39,288 nt of DNA from JALOAD01 sp023228995 [NCBI: Candidatus Muiribacterium halophilum]. Lineage in GTDB: Bacteria; Muiribacteriota; Muiribacteriia; Muiribacteriales. Positions 8,801-17,578 of the stretch are shown here, in pieces. The notes under the pieces were generated by a model. The model saw nothing but the letters and a program-made list of their open reading frames with translations. It was not told where the DNA came from and ran no database searches. The position numbers and the translations under genes were made by a program. The DNA is taken from contig JALOAD010000031.1 in assembly GCA_023228995.1 (NCBI GenBank), forward strand, positions 1-39,288. Reading direction: 5' to 3'. Every line of letters begins with the position of its first letter. The first letter of the stretch is position 1.

Positions 8801-11800
8801 TTAAACCTGAAAAAATTGAATATCATCTTGAACTTGCTGAAAATTATGCTAAAATCGAGAATTTTAATGAGTCAATTAGACAATATATGCTTGTTTTTGA
8901 AATTGAACCTAAAAATATTGAAGCTCTTTATAAAACTGGGATAATATACAAAAAACAAGGTGAATTTGATAGAAGTATTGAATTTTTATTAAAAACACTT
9001 GATATAAGACCATCTCATGTAAAAGCTCAGTATGAACTTGGTAAGATTTATATAACTAAAGGAAGAGTTGATAAAGCTATAGGATGCTTTAGAAAAGTCC
9101 TCAATGGCGAAGAACATCATCAAGGTGCATTATTTGAACTTGGAAGAGCTTATAAGAGTCAGGGTATGATAGATGAAGCTGTGAAACAATTTGAAAAATT
9201 ATCTTCAGATGATGATTATTCAATTAAAGCTTATGATGAATTAGGTTCTCTGTATGTTTCAATAGATGAAAGAGCAAAAGCTGTAAAAGCTTTTGAATTT
9301 GTTGTAGAATATGAACCTGATAATTCTAGAGCTCATTTTGAACTTGGTAAACTTTATTATGAAAAATATGATTATGAAAAAGCAATAGATGAATTTAGAA
9401 AAGCTTTAGAAACTGAATTTCAGAATCCTATTATTCATTTTGAACTTGGAGAAGTATATTATAATCTTCAGAGAGAAGAAGAAGCTTTAGAACAATATAA
9501 TATTGCAATATCAATTGAGAAAGGCTATGTTGAGGCTTATCAAAGACTTGGAAGTATATATCTTTCAAGAAATGATCTTGAAAATGCAGAAGAAAATCTT
9601 AAAAAAGCACTTGATATTGATGCTGATAATGAAGAAGTTTTGTTTGAACTTGGTCAAATATATGAAAAAAATGGAAAAACAGAAGAAGCTATTGATTGTT
9701 TTGAATCTTCATTAAGACTTAAACCTGATTTTATAAATGTTATTTATAAACTTGTTGGTCAATATAAAAAAGCTGGAAAGTATAATATGATCATTGAAAT
9801 GCTTGAAAAATCAATTATCAGAAATTCACATAATTCACTTTTTGCCTATGAGCTTGGTATTGCTTATAGAGAAATTGGAAAAATAGAACTTTCTATGCAA
9901 TATCTTAAAAAGACTTTATCTTTAAATCCTGAATTTGTTGATGCTATTTATGCTCTTGCAGGAATTCAGGCGAAAATGAAAAACTATACAGAAGCTATAA
10001 CAACCTACAGAAAAGCTATAGATATATTTCCTAATAATGTTAAAGCTCATTTTGAACTTGGTAAACTTTATATGAATAAATATCTTATAAATGAAGCTAT
10101 TGAAGAGTATAGAAAAGTTATTTCACTTGATCATGGTTTTAGAGAAGCTTATACAGAACTTGGGGAAATTTTTATTGCAAATGGTCTTTTAGAAGAAGCA
10201 TTACAAAATTATAAACAAGCTGTTGAACTTTCTCCTGAAGAGAGTAATATTCATTATAGACTAGGTACAATATACGATAAGCTTGGATATAACGATGATG
10301 CAAGATTCCATTTTGAAGAAGCAAATAGACTTGATCCTGAAAATGCTGAAATTTATTTTAGACTTGCTGTTGAAAATGAAAACAATGGTGAACTTGAACA
10401 AGCTGTTGGAAATTTTGAAAAAGCTTTAGAATTTGATTCTACTTATTTTGAAGTGTATAAAAGGCTTGCTGGAATTTATGATAAACTTCAAAAATATCCA
10501 AAAGTTGTAGAAAACATAGGTCATTTTATTGAAAATAAAAAAGATGATCAGTATGCATGGTTTCTTGCAGGAAAAGCTAGGTATTTTCTTGGAGATTATC
10601 TTAAAGCTGAAACTGATCTTAAACGTTGTATAAGTATAAATGATGAATTTAGAGAAGCAATATGGTATTTAGCACTTGTTCTTATAAATAGTAAAAATTT
10701 TGAAGAAGCTGTTGAAAATCTTGCTCTTCTTAAAAATACTGAATTTGATACAAGTAAACTTCATTATAATTTCGGTCTTGCTCTTATTCTTCATCAGAAA
10801 TTTGATGAAGGTATAAAATATCTTAAAAAAGCCGCTGAAATGGAAGATTATAAAAAAGAAATAGTTCTTGATATATTAAAAATATATAGAGAAAATAATC
10901 TTAATGTTGAAGCATTAAACTTTATTAATGAAACATCTGAAAAACATGCTGATTTTGTAGAATTATTTCTTGAAAGAGGAAGAGTTTATTATGCAGAAGG
11001 TAGAATTGATGATGCATTTGAAGAATATAAGAAAGTAAAGGATAAATTCCCACAATCACCTGAAATACATGTTGAAATGGCAGATCTTTATCTTAAAAAA
11101 GAAAAATATATGGAAGCTCTTAATGAACTTCATAAAGCTGAAAATATTGATTCTGAAAATGCTAAAGTTCAAAATATGTTTGCTGAAATTTATTTTCAGA
11201 GAAAACAATATCTTAGAGCTATTGAAAAGTTTGAAAAAGTTCTTGAACTTGATCCAACAAAAGTTGAAATTTATAAAAATCTTGGAAAGATATATTCTGA
11301 TCAAAATGAACTTATTAAAGCTGGTGATTATTTTGAAAAATATCTTGAATTCAAACCAAGAGATATTGAGGTAATGAGCAAACTTGCTATTATATATGAA
11401 GAAGAAGGCAATTATACTGAATTAGGCAATGTTTATAGACAAATAATAGAGCTTGATCCTGAAAACACAAAAGCATTAAAAGGATTATTTATTTATTATA
11501 TTAAAACAGAAAACGAGCCTAAAGCTTCTGAAATGTTTGAAAGTCTGCTTGAAAAAGAAATTGAAGGAGATATACTTAAAAAGTATGCTGAACTTCTTGA
11601 AAGAGAAGGAAATACAGAAAAAGCTATACTTGCTTACGAAAAAATACTAAAAAACGAAGAAAATGAGGATATAATTGAAAAACTTGCAAGATTTAATCTT
11701 GAAAATAATATTCTTGATAAAGCATTTGATTATTATAAAATTCTGCTTAATAAATCTTCTGGTAAAAAGAAAGATGATATTCAGCTTAAGATTGCTATAA

Positions 11801-14800
11801 TATTTGAAAAACAAGATATGCTTGACCAAGCTCTTGATATTTATGAAAAAGTTCTTTCAAGAGATCCTGATAATAGAGATATTCATTATAAAGTTGCATT
11901 TATCAATAAAGAAATAGATAATTTTAAAAAAGCTAAAGAACATTATATAAAAGCTCTTAAACTTGGTCTTAACAGTGCTGATATATATTTTGGAATGGGT
12001 CAAATATACTATAGTGAGGATAATCTTTTAGAATCACTTACTTATTTTGAAAAAGCGAGAGAAATGGAACCTTTATATCCTGAATTATCTAATATGCTTG
12101 GAAAAATATATGTAGAAAAAAACATGTATAAAAAAGGAATAAAAGTATTTGAAGAAATTGTAAAAAATCCAAAAAGCACAGTTGAAGATTATCTTGCTTT
12201 AGCTTCAATGTATCATAATACAAAAGATTTTGATAAAGCTATAAGTATTTTGAAGACAGCTCTTAATCTTGATACTGAAAATCTTGGTATTTATATACTT
12301 ATGGGAAAAGTTTACAGAGATAATGGTAAATTTGAACAAGCTATAAAACTTTTTGAAAAAGTGACAGAAATAGCTCCGCTTAGATATGAGGCAAGAATTG
12401 AAGGAGCTAAAACATTGGCTGAACAAAATAAAAATGATGAAGCTTTAACTATGCTAAGAGATGTTATTCAGTCAGATCCTTCAAACTCTGAGGCTAGAGT
12501 CGAGATGGGTAAAATTTATAAAAAAAGCGGTATGATTGATAAAGCTGTACTTGAATATAAGCAGGTTCTTGAAGTTGAACCAGATAATTATACTGGTCAT
12601 ATTGAACTTGGGAAATTATACTATAGTATTGGTAAATCCTATAAAGATGAAGTAATGATTAGTAATGCTATAAATGAGTTTTCACAGGCTAAAAAATCTG
12701 ATGGTTCTAAAGCTTCTGCATTTTACAATCTTGCTGTTGTATTTAGAGAAAGAAATATGCAATCTGAAGCTTTAAATGAAATTAAAAAAGCTATTGAAAT
12801 AGAGCCTGATAATCCAGAAGTCCTTCAAATTTATAAACAGTTTACTCAATCAGAACAAAAGAAAGAAATTGAAGCTAAACTTAGTCAAGCTGAAGTTTAT
12901 TTTGAAAGAGGAATGGCTGAAAATGCTGTTAAGGAATATGAAGAAATTATTCAATCAAACTCTGATGATTATAGACCTTATTATAAACTAGCAGAAATTT
13001 ATAATAATAGATCTGAATTTGAAAAAGCTGAGAAGTTTTATAAAAGTTCATTAGAAAAAAATCCAGCTTGGACAGATTCACATTTTAAACTAGGTCTTAT
13101 TTATTATGAAAGAAATGATTTAGATAAAGCTTTAGCAGAATTCAATGAACTTATTGGAAAAGATTATACAAATGCTGACGCTCATTATAATGCTGGTAAT
13201 ATATATTGGCTTAAAGGTGAGATAGAACAAGCTGTTGAAGAGTTGAGAACAGTTATAACTATGGATGAATCGCATGTTGAAGCTTTTTCAAGATTAGGAG
13301 ATATTCTTGAAGCAAAACAAGAATATGCAGAAGCAAGAACAATTTATGATAAACTTCTGAATCTTCAACCTAATAATGAACAGGCTAAAAGTTTCTTTGA
13401 TAGAATGGTTAGAGAAGAAAACAATAGAGAAATACAGGATCATCTTAAAGCAGCTCATGAGCATGAAGCAAACGGAGATCTTGAAAATGCAATGCTTAAA
13501 TATCAGTCTATTATAGAGATAAATCCTAGTTATGTTGAGGCTAGATACAGACTTGGGAAAATTTATGAAATACAGGAAATTTATTCTAAAGCATTTTTTG
13601 AATACGAAAGATGTCTTGAAATAGATGAAGAAAAGAATTTTAAAGAAGTTAATCTTAAAGCTGGAATTTTAGCTTATAAACTTTCTGATTATCAGAAATC
13701 AGTTCTTTATCTTGAAGAAGCACAAAAATATTATCCTAATAATATTGAGCTTAAGATGAGACTTATTGAAAGTTATAGAGAATTAGCATTTAAAGAAGAA
13801 ATGAAACCTGAAGCTATCAATGCATTAGTTGCTCAATACAAGAAAAAATCTGAAAATAATGCAAGCAATGCTTTATCAAGGTTTGAATATGGATATCTTC
13901 TTTCTGTATTACCAGAAAATGCATTTAGTGAAACCAATGCAAAAGAAAAATCTATGGCTGAGATTGAAAAAGCTTGTTCTCTTGAACCTGATAATCTTGT
14001 TTATAAGAGTGTTCTTGCTGGAGTTTATAGTGTAGCTGGACTTTTTGATAAATCAATAGCTGTTTATGAAATAATAATAAGTCAAGAAGAAGATAATGTT
14101 GAGGCAAGACACAAATTAGCTGAATTATATGTGAATATGAGAGAGCATAGAAAAGCTTCAGAACAGCTTAAAGCAGTTCTTGATTATGATAGTTATGATG
14201 GAAAAGCAGCAATTGGTTATATTGATGCAATTTACAATGATTATAATGAAGCTGATGAAAAAGAGAGAAAATTTTATGAATTAAAAAATAAGTTTAAAGA
14301 TGAAGCTGAAAGAAAAGCAAAAGATCCTATGGCTTATTTTATAATGGGTTATGCTTATATGACTTTGATTCCAACTCTTTCAATGACACAGGATGATAAG
14401 GTTTCGGCAGTATCAGCTTTTAAGATGGCAATTTCTATTGATCCTGATTTTGCATGGAGTTATTTTGCAATGAGACGACTTTATGATAGAGAAGGATTAA
14501 ATTCAGAAGAACCTGATTATAATGCTGCAATTGAGATTTCAAAAAGAGCACTTGAGAGAAATCCTAATATGGCTCAAGCTCATTTTGAACTTGCAGAAGC
14601 TTATAATGAAAATTTAAGAACAAATTTAAAAAATGATGCTATTGAAGAATATAAAAAAGCTCTAGCTCTTGACAATAATCATATTGAAGCTCATTTTAAA
14701 TTAGCTTCTCTTTATAAAACAAAAAATATGCTTCTTGATTCAATGAAAGAATACAATAGAGTTATAGAACTTTCACCAAATTCTTCTTATGCTAAAGATG

Positions 14801-14862
14801 CAAGAAGATCTCTAATATATATTGAAAAAAATATCACAAAAAGGAATATACAAGAAAAGTGA
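5845..14862 (+). CDS. Giant tetratricopeptide-repeat protein (3005 residues)
   Basis: ATG 5845 follows a strong ribosome binding site. No signal peptide or membrane segment is visible, so it is probably cytoplasmic. Residues 1-40 carry four cysteines (Cys5, 20, 25, 35) in CPFLG, YC, ERC and QNC contexts, a plausible metal or iron-sulfur site. After a charged linker, from about residue 75 to the C-terminus the protein is almost all TPR units of about 34 residues, with the pattern A-x-LG-x-(L/I)Y ... A-I ... A-(L/I) ... P, for example AHFELGKLYYEKYDYEKAI. By length there is room for roughly 80 units. The solenoid is less regular near 2560-2900. Such repeats bind other proteins, so a scaffold role is likely, but no partner can be named. 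The stop overlaps the rimO start by 4 bases, so it heads a long operon. Confidence 0.93.
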   Translation: MLLSCPFLGANSSGEKIDYCIKERCQFYDRKSQNCVIATIGEASLRYLTSSKMITLEKELEREESSSKNLDKNEKKEKYSIYLSKAYRLFKLRMFADCELELRRAIVYNKKGFDAYNLLGKVCIELNKTDEAVISFKEALKIRKEAQVVKNLIEQYEALYSEFPEKDKFYREIIERFGEEVEGAKSEVSYYAIACCYFIFKFSNISDDSRFELCYSNLQKSVEIKKNFSESYFLMFELNKQYNILKDDEVIDYMIKAKDYDKENPLSYLYLSRAYLEHGNSYDSEKVLENIKKAVKLDEDNWEILYHYGKIMESYQFFPKAVNQYIKALEICPFNVKVLERLARVYEISNLYDKTITVYNELIERDCTNEKYLSKLGELSLLRLDYEQALKHYSGLLELFPFNGEYYKNYYICIKNTTSKDEWENILSEIKKETELETYNYIKFVHLGYSSMILTDDHTKEPELSNIIDTFKRIISIEPDFVYAYWVLASLYIDAQKNNEAYEMIEKIKKLNIEEAYIYDNLSDVLFRLSETQNAVEFLEKAINIDPECKTAYKKLMNIHDIDSEADKLEDIARKVIKIYPNEFEAYYYLGRISHKDNDDEKAMDYLRKAVEINPVSEKSNFLLARIYEENTMFDLAKSYYKKTVEINSDNCSALYSLGKLYKKDKDNDKAEVYLKKSIEKNHENANAYIELARLYSDRDSLGLAANMYEKAISYQEDIWIRFELSEVFIKVRKYDSAIKTLKVILEKDSENIKARLRLGEVYAEMNLLESAQEEFKKIIDLDRRNVEAHMALADVYTKNNLIGASIVEYRKSLEIDPCNINARIKLAEIYQYQKSYSEAIREYEEILKNDKEHVESLYRLGELYYAQNKIDEAIKFFLSVIKLDSSHIISYKRLGDIYSSQQNYHEAIAKYEKVIEMEPSELDAYYKVGYCYFELENFIKSEENLKKVIKFDENYDEAFFYLGKISSINEEYQEAVDFIKKASILKPEKIEYHLELAENYAKIENFNESIRQYMLVFEIEPKNIEALYKTGIIYKKQGEFDRSIEFLLKTLDIRPSHVKAQYELGKIYITKGRVDKAIGCFRKVLNGEEHHQGALFELGRAYKSQGMIDEAVKQFEKLSSDDDYSIKAYDELGSLYVSIDERAKAVKAFEFVVEYEPDNSRAHFELGKLYYEKYDYEKAIDEFRKALETEFQNPIIHFELGEVYYNLQREEEALEQYNIAISIEKGYVEAYQRLGSIYLSRNDLENAEENLKKALDIDADNEEVLFELGQIYEKNGKTEEAIDCFESSLRLKPDFINVIYKLVGQYKKAGKYNMIIEMLEKSIIRNSHNSLFAYELGIAYREIGKIELSMQYLKKTLSLNPEFVDAIYALAGIQAKMKNYTEAITTYRKAIDIFPNNVKAHFELGKLYMNKYLINEAIEEYRKVISLDHGFREAYTELGEIFIANGLLEEALQNYKQAVELSPEESNIHYRLGTIYDKLGYNDDARFHFEEANRLDPENAEIYFRLAVENENNGELEQAVGNFEKALEFDSTYFEVYKRLAGIYDKLQKYPKVVENIGHFIENKKDDQYAWFLAGKARYFLGDYLKAETDLKRCISINDEFREAIWYLALVLINSKNFEEAVENLALLKNTEFDTSKLHYNFGLALILHQKFDEGIKYLKKAAEMEDYKKEIVLDILKIYRENNLNVEALNFINETSEKHADFVELFLERGRVYYAEGRIDDAFEEYKKVKDKFPQSPEIHVEMADLYLKKEKYMEALNELHKAENIDSENAKVQNMFAEIYFQRKQYLRAIEKFEKVLELDPTKVEIYKNLGKIYSDQNELIKAGDYFEKYLEFKPRDIEVMSKLAIIYEEEGNYTELGNVYRQIIELDPENTKALKGLFIYYIKTENEPKASEMFESLLEKEIEGDILKKYAELLEREGNTEKAILAYEKILKNEENEDIIEKLARFNLENNILDKAFDYYKILLNKSSGKKKDDIQLKIAIIFEKQDMLDQALDIYEKVLSRDPDNRDIHYKVAFINKEIDNFKKAKEHYIKALKLGLNSADIYFGMGQIYYSEDNLLESLTYFEKAREMEPLYPELSNMLGKIYVEKNMYKKGIKVFEEIVKNPKSTVEDYLALASMYHNTKDFDKAISILKTALNLDTENLGIYILMGKVYRDNGKFEQAIKLFEKVTEIAPLRYEARIEGAKTLAEQNKNDEALTMLRDVIQSDPSNSEARVEMGKIYKKSGMIDKAVLEYKQVLEVEPDNYTGHIELGKLYYSIGKSYKDEVMISNAINEFSQAKKSDGSKASAFYNLAVVFRERNMQSEALNEIKKAIEIEPDNPEVLQIYKQFTQSEQKKEIEAKLSQAEVYFERGMAENAVKEYEEIIQSNSDDYRPYYKLAEIYNNRSEFEKAEKFYKSSLEKNPAWTDSHFKLGLIYYERNDLDKALAEFNELIGKDYTNADAHYNAGNIYWLKGEIEQAVEELRTVITMDESHVEAFSRLGDILEAKQEYAEARTIYDKLLNLQPNNEQAKSFFDRMVREENNREIQDHLKAAHEHEANGDLENAMLKYQSIIEINPSYVEARYRLGKIYEIQEIYSKAFFEYERCLEIDEEKNFKEVNLKAGILAYKLSDYQKSVLYLEEAQKYYPNNIELKMRLIESYRELAFKEEMKPEAINALVAQYKKKSENNASNALSRFEYGYLLSVLPENAFSETNAKEKSMAEIEKACSLEPDNLVYKSVLAGVYSVAGLFDKSIAVYEIIISQEEDNVEARHKLAELYVNMREHRKASEQLKAVLDYDSYDGKAAIGYIDAIYNDYNEADEKERKFYELKNKFKDEAERKAKDPMAYFIMGYAYMTLIPTLSMTQDDKVSAVSAFKMAISIDPDFAWSYFAMRRLYDREGLNSEEPDYNAAIEISKRALERNPNMAQAHFELAEAYNENLRTNLKNDAIEEYKKALALDNNHIEAHFKLASLYKTKNMLLDSMKEYNRVIELSPNSSYAKDARRSLIYIEKNITKRNIQEK

Positions 14863-16178
14863 AAATATTTGTCGAAAAACTTGGATGCGGTAAAAACAAC
14901 ATAGATGCAGAATTAATTGAAAGTAAGCTTGCAGAAGAAAACTATAAAATAGTAGTTGAAGCAGAAAAAGCAGATATTATAATAGTAAATACTTGCGGTT
15001 TTATTGAAAGTGCAAAAAAAGAAGCTATAGAATATATTTTTAAATATGTTGATTTAAAAGAGAAGAAACCTAATATAAAACTTATTGTTACAGGTTGTTT
15101 TTCTCAGAGATATTCACAAGATCTCTTAAATGATATTCCTGAAATAGATGGGATTTCAGGTGTATATTCTTATGAAAATATATTAGATATAATTAAAAAA
15201 GTTAATTTAGGGAAAAGATATATAGAAAAAATTACAAAAAAACCTATAATTAAATTTATTCCTAATATCAAAAGAAATAGAGAAAATCGATTTTCTGCTG
15301 AATTGAAAATTTCAGATGGATGTAATAATTATTGTTCTTATTGTGCAATTCCTTATATTAGAGGTGAGTATAAAAGTAAAAAAATAGAAGATTGTATAAA
15401 AGAAGCAGAAGAGCTTGCAAGTTATGGAGTTTCAGAAATTATATTAGTTGGTCAAGAAACAACAAAATATGGACTTGATCTTTATTCAAAATACAGACTT
15501 TGTGAACTTATAAAAAAGATTTCAGATATTGATGGTATAAAGTGGATAAGACTTATGTATTGTAATCTCTGGGAAATAAATGATGAACTTTTAGAACTTA
15601 TGAAAGGCAAAAATAAACTTCTTCCTTACATTGATGTTCCAATTCAAAATGCAAATGATAGAATTCTTAAACTTATGAATAGAAAAGGAAATTATAAAGA
15701 AATTATTGAAAAAATAAATTATATAAAAAAATATATTCCTAAAATAACTATAAGGTCAACATTGATTACTGGGTTTCCGGGTGAAACAAAAGAAGAATTT
15801 GAACATAATGTTAAATTTCTTGAAAACGCAAGGCTTGACAGAGTTGGAGTGTTTAAATATTCTCATGAATATGGTACTAAAGCTTTTGAAATGGAAGATA
15901 ATATAAACAATGTGGAAAAAGAAAGAAGATTTGATATACTTATGAGTATTCAACAAAAAATATGTTATGAAAAAAACAGAGATTTTGTAGGAAAAGAGCT
16001 AGATGTTATTGTTGAAGGTAAAGATAATGGTTTCTTTATTGGAAGAAGTTACAGAGATGCACCTGAAATAGATGGATTTGTAATAATAAGCAGTGATAAA
16101 AAAATACAAAATGGTGATTTTGTAAAAGTAAATATAAAAGATTTTACAGAGTATGATTTAATAGGAGAATTGGTTTGA
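14859..16178 (+). CDS. rimO: Ribosomal protein S12 methylthiotransferase RimO
   Basis: The start is GTG 14859, in a GTGA overlap with the TPR stop. The 439-residue enzyme is a radical SAM methylthiotransferase that adds a methylthio group to an aspartate of ribosomal protein S12. The N-terminal domain carries Cys10, Cys46 and Cys80 for one 4Fe-4S cluster; the radical SAM core carries CNNYCSYC (Cys155, 159, 162); a TRAM domain closes the protein from about 373. The C-terminal GRSYRDAPEIDG distinguishes RimO from MiaB and MtaB. The first motif reads KLGCGKN rather than the common SLGCPKN. A second methylthiotransferase (MtaB) lies further along the same operon. Confidence 0.93.
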   Translation: MKIFVEKLGCGKNNIDAELIESKLAEENYKIVVEAEKADIIIVNTCGFIESAKKEAIEYIFKYVDLKEKKPNIKLIVTGCFSQRYSQDLLNDIPEIDGISGVYSYENILDIIKKVNLGKRYIEKITKKPIIKFIPNIKRNRENRFSAELKISDGCNNYCSYCAIPYIRGEYKSKKIEDCIKEAEELASYGVSEIILVGQETTKYGLDLYSKYRLCELIKKISDIDGIKWIRLMYCNLWEINDELLELMKGKNKLLPYIDVPIQNANDRILKLMNRKGNYKEIIEKINYIKKYIPKITIRSTLITGFPGETKEEFEHNVKFLENARLDRVGVFKYSHEYGTKAFEMEDNINNVEKERRFDILMSIQQKICYEKNRDFVGKELDVIVEGKDNGFFIGRSYRDAPEIDGFVIISSDKKIQNGDFVKVNIKDFTEYDLIGELV

Positions 16179-16783
16179 ATATAGCAGATAAATTAACCTT
16201 TTTTCGTTTAGGTATAGTTCCTTTTTTAATTTTATTTTTTGTAGTTGATACATTCGAATACGGTCTCGCTGGAGATTATCTTAAAATAATAAGCTGTATT
16301 CTTTTTATTCTTGGAGCAATAAGTGATGGTATGGATGGTTATTATGCTAGAAAATATAAATTAGTAAGTAATGCTGGTAAACTTTGGGATCCTGTTGCAG
16401 ATAAAATTCTTGTATGCTCTACTCTTATTTTACTTTCAAGCACTTCATTTATACCGTTTTATATGACTGTGATAATTGTTGCAAGAGAGCTTTTTGTTAG
16501 TGGTATAAGACTTGTTTCAATTGAAAGAGGTAAACTTATATCTGCTTCTTCTTTAGGTAAATGGAAAACTGGATTTCAGCTTGGATATATAATAACTGTA
16601 ATGGTATTTATTTCATTTGAAATTCTTATGTATAGGTTTATTCCGCAAAATTTTGAGCATATAACTGATTATTTTATAAAATATAGAGTATATATATATT
16701 ATGTTTTAGAAATTATAACATTGTATTTTACTATTGTTTCGGGTTATCATTATTATAAAAATTACAGAGAAGATAATATATGA
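16175..16783 (+). CDS. pgsA: CDP-diacylglycerol--glycerol-3-phosphate 3-phosphatidyltransferase
   Basis: The start is TTG 16175, overlapping the rimO stop by 4 bases, with AGGAG at 16163-16167. The 202-residue integral membrane enzyme makes phosphatidylglycerophosphate, the committed step to phosphatidylglycerol. The CDP-alcohol phosphotransferase signature is complete: Asp51, Asp54-Gly55, Ala58-Arg59, Gly68, Asp72 and Asp76. Several hydrophobic segments cover residues 10-30, 36-50, 75-100, 125-150 and 165-195. The next gene (pgpA) does the following step, which supports the call. Confidence 0.92.
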   Translation: MNIADKLTFFRLGIVPFLILFFVVDTFEYGLAGDYLKIISCILFILGAISDGMDGYYARKYKLVSNAGKLWDPVADKILVCSTLILLSSTSFIPFYMTVIIVARELFVSGIRLVSIERGKLISASSLGKWKTGFQLGYIITVMVFISFEILMYRFIPQNFEHITDYFIKYRVYIYYVLEIITLYFTIVSGYHYYKNYREDNI

Positions 16784-17271
16784 AATTTATAAGTTATTTA
16801 ACAGGTACAGTGTTTGGGATTGGGTTTTTTCCTTATGCTCCTGGAACAATAACATCTCTTGCGACTTTGGGAGTTCTTTATTCATTCTATATTTTTGGAA
16901 ATGGAATTTCAGATTTATATTATAATGCAATTATTCTAATATTATTTTTTGTTGGAATATTATCAGGTAGTTTTATTGAGCAGGATTGTAGCAAAAAAGA
17001 TCCTAAATTTGTTGTAATAGATGAAGTTGTTGGTATGATGATAACTTTTGTTGGAATTGATTTGTTTGGTTTGACTATTAATAAAGAAGTTTTTATTGCT
17101 GGTTTTTTGTTATTTAGGTTTTTTGATATTGTAAAACCATATCCAGTTAATATACTTGAAAATGTTAGAGGTGGTCTTGGTATTATGGCAGATGATTTTG
17201 TTGCTGGATTTCTTGCTAATTGTATTTTAAAAATAGGAATATTTGTCTGGAATGTTTTTTATTTTCAATGA
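16780..17271 (+). CDS. pgpA: Phosphatidylglycerophosphatase A
   Basis: The start is ATG 16780 in an ATGA overlap with pgsA. The 163-residue membrane protein removes the phosphate from phosphatidylglycerophosphate to give phosphatidylglycerol. PgpA motifs are present in order: GTVFGIGFFPYAPGTITSL (9-27), IDEVVGMMIT with Asp81-Glu82, RFFDIVKPYPV (113-123), and GLGIMADDFVAGF with Asp138-Asp139. The acidic residues bind the metal. Pairing with pgsA completes the two-step pathway in one place. Confidence 0.93.
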   Translation: MKFISYLTGTVFGIGFFPYAPGTITSLATLGVLYSFYIFGNGISDLYYNAIILILFFVGILSGSFIEQDCSKKDPKFVVIDEVVGMMITFVGIDLFGLTINKEVFIAGFLLFRFFDIVKPYPVNILENVRGGLGIMADDFVAGFLANCILKIGIFVWNVFYFQ

Positions 17272-17293
17272 TGAAAAAAATTAAGGTTATAAT

Positions 17294-17578
17294 ATGTTAG
17301 AAGTTCTTTTCACTCTTCTTATAATAAATTTAATTGTGAATATAATGCTTTTATTTGCTTATATGAGACTTAGAAGTATTATGAAAGATATGGAAATTGA
17401 AAAATATAAAAATTGTATTATTGAAATGATGAGAGTTAAATCAAAATTTGAAGAAGTTAGCACTCAGAGAATAAGAGAACTTTCAATGAAAATAAAAGAA
17501 ATACAAGAAATAGCAGAAGTTGTTGATGATAAAATATTAGAAGCTGAGGAGGCTTTAAGTGATAACTATAGATCTTAA
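17294..17578 (+). CDS. Small single-pass membrane protein with coiled coil
   Basis: The 94-residue protein has one hydrophobic segment (about 4-24) followed by an acidic/basic helical tail (25-90) with coiled-coil character. I do not recognise a family. The start has AAGG a few bases upstream (17283-17286). The 3' end overlaps the next gene by 20 bases and contains that gene's strong ribosome binding site, so translation of the two is probably coupled. A helper for the neighbouring permease is possible but unproven. Confidence 0.65.
   Translation: MLEVLFTLLIINLIVNIMLLFAYMRLRSIMKDMEIEKYKNCIIEMMRVKSKFEEVSTQRIRELSMKIKEIQEIAEVVDDKILEAEEALSDNYRS

Noticed and set aside
7432-12426. Many 60-100 codon frames on the minus strand and in other frames inside the TPR gene
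   Set aside because: They are shadows of the repetitive AT-rich coding sequence, with no ribosome binding sites and low-complexity translations.
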